Below, piece after piece: positions 1 through 12,012 of a stretch of DNA of 64,000 bases (its first letter is position 1; every line of letters starts with the position of its first letter). The position numbers and the translations under genes are program-made. The DNA comes from Rotaria socialis (lineage: Eukaryota; Rotifera; Eurotatoria; Philodinida; Philodinidae), in NCBI GenBank assembly GCA_905331475.1, contig CAJNYU010001792.1:127738-191737 (forward strand), written 5' to 3'. The notes beneath the pieces are model-generated. The model made no database searches. It saw only the letters and a list, made by a program, of their open reading frames with translations, and was not told the DNA's origin.

Positions 1-1437
1 ATAGAAATTTTGTTTTTAAACGATAGAGGAAAAAGGGATCAAAACTTGTATGAAGTAGATTCTTTGTATTTCGAAGGAAGTGAAAAATATAATAGATCGT
101 TAAACTTGTCTCTATGCATATAGAATAATTATGAGTACTATGCTGAATACTCATTGTCAATGTCGCATACTATCTAGCTGTTTTTTTCCTACAAAGTTTC
201 TCACATTAATTTCCACATATGAACAGTCAAACCTGCCGATATGTTACTTATATAAAATAAAACGACGCCAATATTGACACAAAATGTATGACATGATGTC
301 TAAGCAAGTGTATGCATATATAACAGAGAGAGAGAGAGAAAATAAAAATAAGATGAATGAACAGCACGTTCGATTGCTTAGTTCTGCTGCATCGGATGAG
401 AGTGTGTGGGTGTGTATTCGAGGAATAAAAAAAGAAGAAGAATATAGAGCCGATACTATCTATTTATTCAATGAATACTCCAGTGAATTACGATAGCAAA
501 TAGCAAAAATAAAAAAATAGATGAAAAGGGTACGTCTTCACTTGAATATAATTATAGCAAACAATATCTAAGGAAAAAAGCTCTCTATATGAATTAAACA
601 AGCACTACTATTGGAAAGACAAATTCTAATAATATTTTGTCAATTAACTAAACAGAAATTTTCGATTTACATCGAAAAAAAAATCGAAATCAACTGAGTA
701 TTTCAAATGAATCATCTTTTTTTTTCTTTTCGATTACTAATAAACGATATCGACAGAAATGAAGAAAAAAAAATCCCTTTCTCTTTCTTGCTCACAAGAC
801 AGTTGTGACCAGTGTTTTTAATGATTAGTGTACCCCAGCAGAACAAAGTGTACGTACACTCTGTTTTTTCAGAATACACTTTGTTTTCCGATGAAGTACA
901 CTCTGAAAATAAAATTTTTGGCTTAGTAGGGTGTACATGTACACTGTGCTTCGAAATCCTATTAAAAATACTGGTTGTGACTGATTGATTATCATTGTTG
1001 TACTTACTTTTTATTGCTTCGCTTGCCATTGTCACTATAGTAAATAGAAAACTAGATCTCTTTTTTTTATCTGACACAAGTCACTTATATAAAATAGATA
1101 AACATAAACGGTGGTCTCATTGCACATGCTCAGGTAAAACAGCAAACTTGTGTATCTATTGCACGATATATATTTTTTTTCATGACTCATCTTTCGCAAT
1201 AATCTGGTGACACCTATTGAAAATTATAATTTAAATTGAAAAAAGTGTACAAAAAGACGTCTAATATCAATTTTATTTTCAAACATTGAATTTGATTTAA
1301 TGACTATGATTTTAGTCACGGGTGTGTCGATTGGACTATAATGCAGTTGGTTATTGAGACATGGAACCATTTTGTTTGGATATTGAGAAAAAAAAGGAAC
1401 TTATTATTACACTAAGAATCAATTGCGAGATTAAATT
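1..1437. other. Left-edge non-coding flank upstream of FAF2
   Basis: No coding region is supported here. The open frames are short, lysine-rich or in low-complexity sequence such as the AGAGAG run near 325-340. The only structured item is the small inverted-repeat element at 800-983, listed separately. The last few hundred bases must hold the FAF2 promoter and 5' UTR, but no TATA box or other motif stands out. Confidence 0.5.
800..983. repeat. Small hairpin MITE-like element
   Basis: The ends are imperfect inverted repeats: CAGTTGTGACCAGTGTTTTT at the left, and at the right a sequence whose reverse complement begins CAGTCACAACCAGTATTTTT. The interior is itself palindromic, with several GTGTAC/GTACAC words (for example at about 848-865 and 930-946). 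The whole 184 bases could fold into a long hairpin. CAGT termini resemble Tc1/mariner-type ends, but I see no convincing target-site duplication, so the family is left open. Confidence 0.55.
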
Positions 1438-4054
1438 ATGGAGGTCGACGATCTCACTGATGAGCAAAGCACTGCTTTATCTCGTTTTCGGGTATAAACT
1501 ATATCATTCGATTAGATAGATTTCTATTTATATCTCTTCAGGAGTTTACGCATATAGATTCCGTTGAAACATGTCGCCAGTATTTGGTTGCACACGAATG
1601 GGATGTTGAACGTGCTATAGAAACAGCTTTAATATCTAATTTCGATCTTCCATCAAGTCTTGACGATAATGATAGCTTACCAACTGATATTCTACCATCA
1701 GCACCACCAATGCCCGATCCAACTTTAGATGAACCAATTCCAGAAATATTCGTACCAGATGGAACACCTAACATTCGTAACACTGAAAATTCTATTGTGT
1801 ATGAATTTATAGCGCCATAAATAAAAATTACATAATCGACATCTGTTTTTTTTTCTAGACGAATATTGCGTATGCCATTGTCATTTTTATATGCTTTTTA
1901 TTTGAAACTTGAACCATTTGTACCGTGGACAGTTATTCGTGTTATTTTTTCATTCGGTAAAATAATAAGAAACAATCAAAGATTTTCTTATGTTTTTTAA
2001 ATTTAGTTCAATCATTAGTGTGGGGTGGTAGATCAGTAGATCCTATAACAGAAATAGATGAGTATTGTACCTATTTCGATAATCAATACAACGCAAACCA
2101 TTCACCATTTTATCGTGGAAAGCTTTCTCAGGTAAGTGATTATTTGAGCTGCAATTTTATTTTGAAAAAAATATTTTTTTAAATTTATTTTAGGCACTTC
2201 TTGACGCACAACGTGAAGTTCGCCTCTTATTCATTTATTTACATGAGAAAAATTCACCTTTATGCGATCGATTTTGCCGGTAAATTGATACAGCGATATT
2301 TTATTAATTTTGAATTAAGTCTATCGATTCTATCTTCAAGTTTTGTGCGATAATATGTTTTTCAGCAAAAAGGGATAATGTGAGTGCATCGAATTTATGT
2401 CAGAAGTCTAAACGTTATAGTAGATAATTCGTAGTTTTTAGATTAATGATATAATACTGACTTTTGCTGAGAGATTGAACGCTTTTCAATCCTGAAACAT
2501 TCTGATTCCTGTACACGTAATAAATATTCACAAACTGTTACAGCTAGGAGAAAGTATTAATTAGTCGTGCATTTCGCTGAAACCCATTTCCTATCTAGCT
2601 TCCTAGAAAGTCAAATTTGCATATATATGATTAAAATATACAAAACACCATGTGAAAATAAGTTTATGGTGACGTCTACAACAGACGAAAGCCATAAAAA
2701 TAAAGAAAAAGTTATCGGAAACTTTCAAAGGATTTCTCCAAGCAACTATTTCACCGTTTGGTAAAAGGGCTTCATGCTTCATAAGAAAAGTTGACTTAAT
2801 AATGGTATCTTACAGTTATTTTCGACTACTATCTAAACTATATTTTCGCGATTATCATAGACCCTTTGACTAGTCTAATATTATAATGCGAGTAGAGTAC
2901 AATATTTGTACTGATGTACCTTTTAGATAGCAATATAACTTAACTGTTGTTCTGTAGGCTGATTGAAGATTGAAATTTCATGAATAAATTTGATATTTTT
3001 TTATTATAGAGAAGTGCTTTGCGAAGAAGCTTTAAGAACTACTATTGGTGATAATCTTTTATGGAGTGCAAGTAGTGATACTCAAGAAGGAATTCTAGGT
3101 AAATTTATAGCGATTTATTTTGATTTAATTCATTGATTGGAATTTTTCAGCCAGTCGATCATTGCGCACACGCGCATATCCTTGTTTTAGTATTGTTGCA
3201 CATCGTGGTTCGCAACAAATTGTTCGGCTTAAGCTTGAACAATATCCTGGTAAATAGAAAATATTTGGAACAAGTAAAGATCATTTGCAATTTTTGTTTT
3301 GTTTAGGTGCCGATCAATTTTTAGCCGAAATTATTAATGGTGCTCAACTTGCTTATGAAGCATTGCAGTATAATCGGTAAATTAATGAAATTATAATAAG
3401 AAAACCGAGATTTAGAATTCTTTTTTTTAAATTTAGGGACCTAAGAAACTCTCGCAGTTCTCGTGATCTTCTTTTAGAGGAACAAAATGCGGCCTATTTA
3501 GCTTCAATTCAAGCAGACAAAGAAAAAGTTGGTTATTTCTCAGATGGTCTTTACTTTTCTTGATTTATAAAACATTTTTTCACTTTCAGGCTGAACAACG
3601 TGAACGTGAAGAAAATGAACGACACAAATTAGAAGAAGAACAGCATCGATTAGTCGAAGAAAAAAAAAGAAAACTTCAAGTATTTTTTTGTCTTGTAAGA
3701 AAATTAAAATTTTTTATCTTTGACTTTTAGAAATTCACTGAATTTCGCAATCGTATACGAAAAGAATTTCCCGGTGAACCATCACCAAGCGAAACGGATA
3801 TCATTCAAGTATCAATTCGTTTACCAGCAAATGAACCGATTCGTCGTCGTTTCCGTCGTACAGATTCTGCTAAGCTTTTATTTGAATTTGCATGGACAAA
3901 TCCAAATGTTCCTGATCAATTTGAATTACTATGGGGTTATCCACGCAGGCGTTATCAATATGAACAAATCGATAATAAACAAATAGGTGATGTTATGAAT
4001 GGCAATACTGAAACATGTTATCTTGAAGAGATTGACGAAGAAAATAATTTATAG
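1438..4054 (+). CDS. FAF2: FAS-associated factor 2 (UBXD8), UBA-UAS-UBX protein
   Basis: Eleven exons join in frame: 1438-1491, 1542-1798, 1859-1956, 2007-2131, 2194-2279, 3010-3098, 3151-3249, 3307-3376, 3437-3527, 3590-3679 and 3731-4054. The product is 460 aa (human FAF2 is about 445). An N-terminal UBA-like domain (about residues 5-40, starting MEVDDLTDEQ) is followed by a proline-rich linker. Next comes a hydrophobic hairpin (LSFLYAFYLKLEPFVPWTVI), then a thioredoxin-like UAS domain, a Glu/Arg-rich coiled coil (exons 9-10) and a C-terminal UBX domain ending in WGYPRRRY. In the known family this protein sits in the ER and lipid-droplet membrane and recruits the p97/VCP ATPase to ubiquitinated ERAD clients. 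The ATG is the first in frame and starts the conserved N terminus. Intron 5 (2280-3009) is unusually long at 730 bases. It converges on the papilin gene. Confidence 0.95.
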
Positions 4055-4355
4055 AGAGATTTATGTAAACGTAAAATTAATTATATTCTAAACCACCAAG
4101 ATTTTTCTTTTATTTAATATAGGTTTCGTTTTATGTGTATGACTTTTTTTGTTTGTGCCTCAGAGAGTGTGTGTGAATGAGAGAGTGGGGGAAAGAAAAC
4201 TAATAACATAACATAAAAAAAATGAGAAAAGAAAAACAAAAGATTAATTTTATACGATAATGAATATGAAAAACGACTAAACAATATAAAAACAAAAGAA
4301 AAGAAACAATTCGCTGTTACAGAGAATTGCTTTTTGTTGTTGTTGAGATGTACAT
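4055..4355. other. Convergent intergenic spacer, FAF2/papilin
   Basis: About 300 bases separate the two facing stop codons. It is AT-rich with TTTTATTTAATAT-like 3'-end sequence and an AGAGAGTG run near 4163-4188, and must hold both 3' UTRs. Nothing else is seen. Confidence 0.5.
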
Positions 4356-7300
4356 TTATTTGATAAACACATGCCGACGATTTGGCGATTTCGTAGACTT
4401 GTCGGGTGTATATTGACCATGTTGTGAACATGTATGACAACAATAATCAAAGTACACGTCACAGAAATTGTGTCGAAGAACAAGTTCACAATTGGCAAAT
4501 GTTGGTTGATCTTCACATGTTGGTTCAATACGTGTTTCTTAAGTAATTTTGAAAAACAAAAGTTGTTTTAATAGAAATGAAAAACATCATTGCAGTGTTA
4601 TGAAGTTACCTTTTACTTCTAAATATGCAACTTGAGTTACGCTTTCTTTTTTGTTTGTTGCATTACAAACATAAGGACCTGAAAAATAACATCATTTAAG
4701 TAAATATAATATGAAGGAATGTCGGAAGAACTTTTAAAATTGAGATTTTTCTTCTAATACACACTTTGAATGAAAATTATCAGACTAAACTTCGATTGAG
4801 AACATCTAGCAAGGTGTTTTTTCTACGAGCTTCTTTTGAAAAAGTTGAAAGCGTTACAAAAACAGATATGATAATTATCAGTTTCAGTAATGCTGTCATA
4901 AATTTTGTTGTATGACACTTTCTTCTGGTCTTTCTGTGGCGAGCTATTTTGCTATGAACTTTATGCCAAGGAATTTCTTTATTTGAATTCAATGTTTGCC
5001 TGTCGACGAAACAATTTTTATAGAGTGACATCCACACCCTGTACCGAATTTCTCTCGATCAAGGACAGGAGGTAAAGAATTAAAAATATATTATACCTGC
5101 ATCTTCTCGTTTATACGGATGAATAATTAATGATCCATCGTTTTGAAGTTTTATACGAGTTGTATTGACTAACGGTAGATTATTACGCATCCAAGTTATA
5201 CGTGGTAATGGATAACCTATTTGAAATCACATGAAATTCTTCAAGGAAAACAAATTTTTATCGTACCTGTAGCACGACATTGAAGTTTAGCTGTAAAACC
5301 AAGTTGATAAATTCGATTTATTGGATAAATATCGACTTTAATTGAATCTAAAGAGAAAAAATAATTTTAAATTTTATTTTTGAAAACAAATGGCCAATGA
5401 AAACAGAATATTACCGAAGATTTCAAGTTGTAGATCTTTCATGTCTTGGCCAAAATCATTAATTGCTCTACATGTATAAAGACCTTGATCTTCCAATCTT
5501 ACTTTTCTTATCAATAAAGATTGATCGGGTAATCGTTCAATTTTTCGTACTATAAGACCACTACCCATGGCGTCAGGTACTTGTAATTGTTGTCGTTCTT
5601 TATACCTAGAAAAAAAAATCATAAGCTGATCCATAGAATAGAAACCTATTCATTCATCTATACAAACCAATAAACAACTGGTGTTGGAAAACCTTGCCGT
5701 AAACTGCATGGAATTGTTACATTAGCATCGAATTGTGAAAATATATTTGTAATAGAATTTTCAATTATTGGCTTTACACCTATTCAGAGATTCAAGAAAA
5801 TAGAAAGAGAGTAATGATTAATTAGGACACTTCTAAAGAGTGATCTCGAGTTCAACAAGGTCAAAATGTTCTGATGCTTGAACGAAAGAAGACAACAGCG
5901 TAGAAGATGCTCTAAACTGTTCATCGAACCGAAGGAGCAAAATGCATTCGTGCATACTTCCAATTCTCGAAGACTCACATTTATCAATCAGCAGCGCTCA
6001 ATACTGAAATGTCGGCTGATCGATTTCAAATAGTCGCATAACATACTATTTTTAGTTACACTGTCTTACTTTAGTAATACTAATGTCATTCAGTGCATTC
6101 AGTTCTGTGTGCATACGTTGCGTATCACTCAACCCGAATGAATACTTGGCTATTATTTATAGACTAAATAAAATATTCGAAGACTTCAAAAGGGAATAGA
6201 CCAGGTTCAAATGTAAAAAGCTAATTTTTCTCCATAGATGACCCTCATTGATCTTCTGTCTATTTTTAGTTTTAATACTAACTACGTTTTCATTGAAATC
6301 GGACATCTGTTGTATTATCTTATTTTATTAAAAGTATCAACATATCACAAAGAGTATCGATTCTGATTTTCTCAACTATTCTCGATGACTAACCTCCACT
6401 TGTGCCCGCCGTTTGATCAGGAGTGACTAAAAGTAAAACATTGTTAAAGAATTTCGAATGAAAAATTTAGTTTTCACTGTTTACTCGGTTGACATTCAAC
6501 TCTTGGTACAGGACATGGTGCTTGTAAGCATTGTGTTTGTTCCGGAATAACAACACATTGGTAGCCAGTTGGACATTGTTGTCGCTTAAATTAGAAAATA
6601 ATTTTCCTTTTTTTTTCTTTTCCTATTGTTTACTTGACAAGGTTCTACACAGCGACAAATTTCACAACCATTTGGATCTCTTTCGAAACCAAACCGACAC
6701 TGAATATTGCAACGAATCATATTTGATCCACAACCTTGTGTTTCAAATAGAAAGGCAACTTTATAATCAAAGAAAATTTTTCTTTTGTACCTTGTTGACG
6801 GATTGCTACATCAGCTATACATTTGTCAACACATTGGTTTTCTTCATCAAATCGATTGTCATTTCCTCCACAACCATGATACAGAAATGATGAACATTTC
6901 TTTAGTTGTTGATCATAGAAAAATTTCAATACTGGCTTTGTTGTTGTATCTTGAACTGACTTTGTATCGTTACATGTATAACCTTGATCAACTTGTTGAA
7001 AACAAGTTGAATTTCCTATTACGTAGGAGAAAAAACATACGAAACGAAATAAAATTCAAAAACATTTTTCTATCTTCAAACCAGCTTTAATCAAACACCG
7101 CAATTGACATTCTTGCTCAGTTCCAAAACGATTTGCATTTCCACCACATGAACCATAATAAAAATTCTTACATTCGCCATGCGATGAATCGTAATACCAC
7201 ATTATTTGATATTGATCACATGTACCAGTGTCTTTTTCAAACGCACAAATATCTACGAAAAAAAAGATCAGTATTGCTTTTATTGCATAGAAGTTTTTCT

Positions 7301-9862
7301 TTCAAAAAACCTTTTTCTTTGGCTTCACATATTTGTCGGCAATCTTGTTCGCTTTCAAATGAATTAGCATTACCGTCTATTTACATAGAAGATGAAAATT
7401 GGTTTCAAAGATGAAGTTTTCAAATCAATAAACTTACGACAACCCGTATATTGAAACGAATGACAATATTGATCAGCTGGATTAAAATACCAACGAGATA
7501 TTTGTTGATCGCAATTACCACGTACCATGGGCAAATGACAAGCAGATTTGATATCATTTGTTACTAATGAGAAAGGAATAAATATCGAGGAATGAATATT
7601 GGATTTTGTTTTACAAACATACATGTTTCCGATGTTTTTAATGATGAACATGAAAGATCACATTCTTCTTTGGAAGCAAATTGATTGTGATTTCCTTTAC
7701 AACCTAATAAAATAAATATAAATGATTAGTGATGATTCCGTCGAAGTCTCAAATCTATTCTCTATATTCATTAAAAATCATGCCAGTTTTACCAATCAAA
7801 ACGACAGCGCTCACAAAAAAGCGAGATACACCATCCCGTAAACTTCGTTTAAAAAACGAACCAATTCCATATGAATTTACCTGAATATTGAAATAATTTA
7901 CATTCCCGTTCAACCATATCGAAATACCACGTTGGCCGACGTTCTTGACAGGTACCAATAATTCTTGGCTGTAAACAAATGTCTTTAAAATCACAGTAAA
8001 AAAACGTTTTTTAAATTAAATTTTAATCATTTTAACGTTTACCTTTTTGTCTTGGTTCGACACATACTTTTAAACAATCTTTTAATGTCACAAAATTATT
8101 CTTATTCTTCTTGCAACCTCCATACATAAATGATCGACATTGCCCAGTTACAACATCATAAAAATATCGAGTAAATTCTCCTTTACATGGACCAACTTCC
8201 ACGGGTTGAGTGCATTGGTCTATAATGAAAATGCATTAATAAATTTTATAGGCTTTCGATGATTTGAACTTCTATTGAGTTCTTACCAACAGTTTCTTTT
8301 ACGCATGAGGATTGACATTTTTCCATTGTTTCATAATTGTTTGCATTTCCATTACAACCGCCATAATGAAATTGTTGACATTCTTCTTTTTCACGATCAT
8401 AATAATAACGATTCGCATTTGCGTGACATGGTCCAGTTACTTTCGATAATAGACACACTTCTATTTAATATTCAAAGAAAAAATAGCTGCTGTCAGTTTT
8501 AAATCGGAATGAGAAGAAAAAAAACGTTTGTCTTTACCGATTCCCTTTGGACTAATGCATGTTTCTTGACATTGTTGTTCGGTTTCAAATCGATTTCCAT
8601 TCCCTTCACAATTTCCATACCAAAATCTTACACATTTACCTTGTTGACGATCATACGCCCACATATTAACATATTTACTACAACTACCGGCATCTTTTTC
8701 TAGTTCACATACGCCTGCAAAAGCGACACAAAAATAGATATTCTACTGGGAAATGTTCATCGTAATTACCATGTGATGAAGCTTTGGCCGTTGATGGTAC
8801 CCATGTCACTGTTGTATTACATCCGTCAAAATCTGGTCCCTACGAAATATGAAAATGTTACAAGAAGTTTACACAGTTTGAATATTATTTTACTTTTGCA
8901 TATGTTTTTCCATCAGGGCAACATTCAAAGTCTTGATCGACACATAAAGTAGATCGTACAGTTGTAGTAGACGTTTGAGCGGCTTGTGTTGTTATATTTT
9001 CAATTTTTGTTATTGTTGTTGTTGTTGTTGTAATACTTTCAAGATGTTCGGTTGTAGCACTTTCGACTTTTTCCGTCGTAATACTTTCAAATTTTTCAGT
9101 TGTAATACTGTCAATGTTTTCTTTTGAATCTTCAACAATAGCAGCTTCTGTAGCATTATGCATATTAGACTCAGTCGAAACATTTTCATCAATAATAACT
9201 GAAGTAGTATTTTCATTTATTGCTTCAGAAGAAACTTCGATTTTTTCTGTTGTCATCACCATGTCGTCGTTTTTAATTGTACTAATCGATTCTGTATCAT
9301 TATTCAATGCAGTTGTACTATTCGAAATTGAAACATAGTTCATCATTTCATCATTACAACCTTCACTATTTGTATCATTTTTTCCTGTAAGACAACAACC
9401 TGTTTTCGATAGGTCACATGAAGTATTAGAAACCATTGCTGTTTGTTCTTCTTCGACTTTTTCCGCATTAACTTGTGTTTCATTGATTTGTGTCAATATT
9501 GTTGTTAAATCATTGATATCATCTGCTAAAGTTGCATTTAATTCTATTACATTAACATTAGTTATTTCCAATGGTACTGATGTTGCAAAAGGCGTCGCAT
9601 TAATCGCTGCTGTTAGCAATGCAACATCAACGAGTTCACTTGAAGTATTTTTATTATCATCAGTTACAATCGTATCATCCGTTATATTACCGAGCGTTGT
9701 TAGGCTAATAAAAGTTGTATTATATTCTTCGATGGTCTCATTGGAATGATGATCAGTATCATTATTAGCGTCAGTGAATAGAAATAGATAACAGGAAATA
9801 ATAAGAAAAAAAAGATAATTATGTTGTCTATTTAAAAAAATTGTCATTTTTATTGTGTCCAA
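4356..9862 (-). CDS. Papilin-like secreted matrix protein: 7 Kunitz, antistasin-like, 2 Ig, PLAC
   Basis: About 20 exons give roughly 1,100 aa. Exon 1 (8894-9862) has a signal peptide (hydrophobic stretch YLFFLIISCYLFLF) and about 280 residues rich in Ser/Thr/Asn/Glu with many N-glycosylation sites. It carries two papilin-cassette-like motifs (CDLSKTGCC and CVDQDFECCPDG); the second continues in 8770-8839. Seven Kunitz domains follow: 8538-8714, 8288-8460, 8043-8219, 7881-7982+7623-7703, 7438-7563+7311-7376, 7082-7252 and 6791-7015. Then come an antistasin-like cysteine module (6634-6734, 6485-6584), a short linker exon (6394-6426), two I-set Ig domains (5668-5779+5415-5605; 5267-5347+5097-5216+4620-4678) and a C-terminal PLAC domain (4356-4537, FDYCCHTC). 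Papilins are basement-membrane glycoproteins related to the ADAMTS-like family. The thrombospondin and ADAMTS-spacer part usual in papilins is absent. ATG 9862 or 9847 could start; both precede the signal peptide. One exon edge may be off by a base. Confidence 0.85.
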
Positions 9863-12012
9863 CTACAAGTTGAAAATAATATTGAATGAATAAGCTTTAT
9901 AAACTAGACGAGAGAATATATGAAGGTCAAGTTGGCCTTCTCACATAAGCTCAGAAGATATTTGTCTGTTGGTCGATGTCGAGACACTGCTCTGTCCAGT
10001 TAGTTGATGGAACGTGCCTTATCATCCTCTTTTCTCCTTTTCTATCGTTCTCTGTACTTATATATTCATCTTTTCTATCCAGTCATACATGTCGGTCAGC
10101 AATCCTGATGGCAAATCAATTAGCGTTTGTGTTAGCCGTTCAATAGGACGAAGACTAGTGTGGTGAAGAGTAGACTTTCTCTCTCGTATGTTCACATACG
10201 TATTCAATTGATAGTCACTTAACCGCTAGCATATTGGTCCATACTCTTGAACAGAGTGTTAGATGAGATGCAAATAGCATATGTTAAAATAAAATGTTAT
10301 TGATGTCTACAGGAGATACGCACAAAACATCAAAGATTGTAACAATTCCGATATGGAATATTTTTGTTTGCAACCAACCAATCTCTAGTGTCATCTTTAA
10401 TTGAACACAGACAAACCGTGCTACCAATCAGTTCTAGAGAAGACAACTGAATTTAATTATTGATGTAGCAAATAGAATAACGATGAGAAGAAAACGTACA
10501 TTCTAAAGCTAACTCTAGCATTTTTTAGCGTCTGCTTTTGTTTCTCTTCTTCTTTATATATTGAACGAAAAAATTCTTGTCAAATGTTCAGGCTAGACAT
10601 GTATATATTTTTAAATTGATTATGTTAAGATAGCTTTGATCGATCGTTCAAATGCACTATCCAAGTTTGTTTATTTGGATTTATAATTCTTTTTCCTTTT
10701 GTATAAACATACGCACAGACGCAAGCAATCACGGTTAATGTGTAATCGTTTTATCTTATTACTTTACGTCTGTCGAACGGATCATATGTGTAAAGCGTTT
10801 TTGCCTTCTGTTTCTTTTCTATATCTCATCAATGTGTTGCTTGCTTGCTTGCTTGTTTGTTTGATAGATTAGTAAGTGACACAGTCCTATTGCTTCGCAT
10901 TTAACAGTGCAAAGCTATGCCGTTTAGGTTTTGTTCGAGAAAGAAAAAGAAAGTACTCTTTCTCTTACTTATGTCATCGGGAGTAAATTTCTATTCGTAC
11001 TCTAGACATCTTATCGACAATCGATTAGTCTTTTTCCTCCTTTTATATTTTTTATTCATCATCACTCTTCATACGTATATGAGGCAATCAGCTTTAAGTT
11101 CCAATGATAAAGGCATCTTTCAACACGAAGGAATCGGATGATGATCTAACTATCTCGGCATTTTCCCCTTTATTAGTTTCATCACATCATCATTCATCAA
11201 GATTTTTTTTTCAATATTTTACCCGATTTTAATTATTGCAATACGATCTTCCTCTTCATATTCACTCAGTTATAAGCAAAAGATGTGTAGAGTAACTGTA
11301 GATCAAAATGATCTGACAGATTTAAATAAATTGATATTGAATCCATCTTTTTCTTTTGCTATGTATATATGTATAAAGTTCATTAGTTAAAAGTCAATGT
11401 TGAGTAGCGCATTTCAAGTATAGACAAGAGGACAGAAGGAAAAAAAGCGGACAGTTCGTGATACAAATGAACAATTAAATAGGAGGAGACTAATCACAAG
11501 GGTACACAAACACAACCATTCATTTACTCGTTGTCCTATTTACATGTTGATATAAATAGAAAATTTTTTTTCAATGAAATTTTGCCAATGTTAGATCAAA
11601 TGAAGCATGGCAATAAGTATAAAGTAGGAAACAAATTCTATCGAAATCCAATCTGTTCCTCCTCCTTCTTCTATCAATGAGTATATGTATAGAATCATTC
11701 ATTTCCGTCACTGTCTGTCATCTTTCACAATAATGATCTTTTCCGTCACCACACGTCGCGAAATTTGATCTCAGACAAGAAAAGAAAAAAGAAGAAGAAA
11801 AAAGAAGAAACTCCATTTAATCCAGTAAACGCTGCGTGAACTCATGACATTTCTTATTCTCGTTACCTAACTTGCTTGCAGATTCAAACGAGAATAATAA
11901 ATAATCTTCTTTTCTATAGTTTTGTAATATTAGTTTGAAATGATTTAATAGATTTTTTTTTTAGCAAATAAAAATCTGTAAAAAAAATAATTTTATTCTA
12001 GATGTAAATCAA
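9863..12012. other. Divergent intergenic region, 2.15 kb
   Basis: It lies between the papilin start (minus) and the 12013 gene start (plus), so it should hold both promoters. I see poly-T and poly-A tracts, a short GCTT tetranucleotide run at about 10839-10860, and a GAAGAA-rich run at 11777-11808. A TTTTATTCTAG acceptor-like sequence ends at about 12001, just before the next gene's ATG. No reading frame, repeat family or RNA gene is convincing. Confidence 0.45.

Noticed and set aside
8885-9749. Plus-strand open frames opposite papilin exon 1 (for example 9483-9749)
   Set aside because: They are antisense shadows of a long Ser/Thr-rich exon with a signal peptide and no features of their own.
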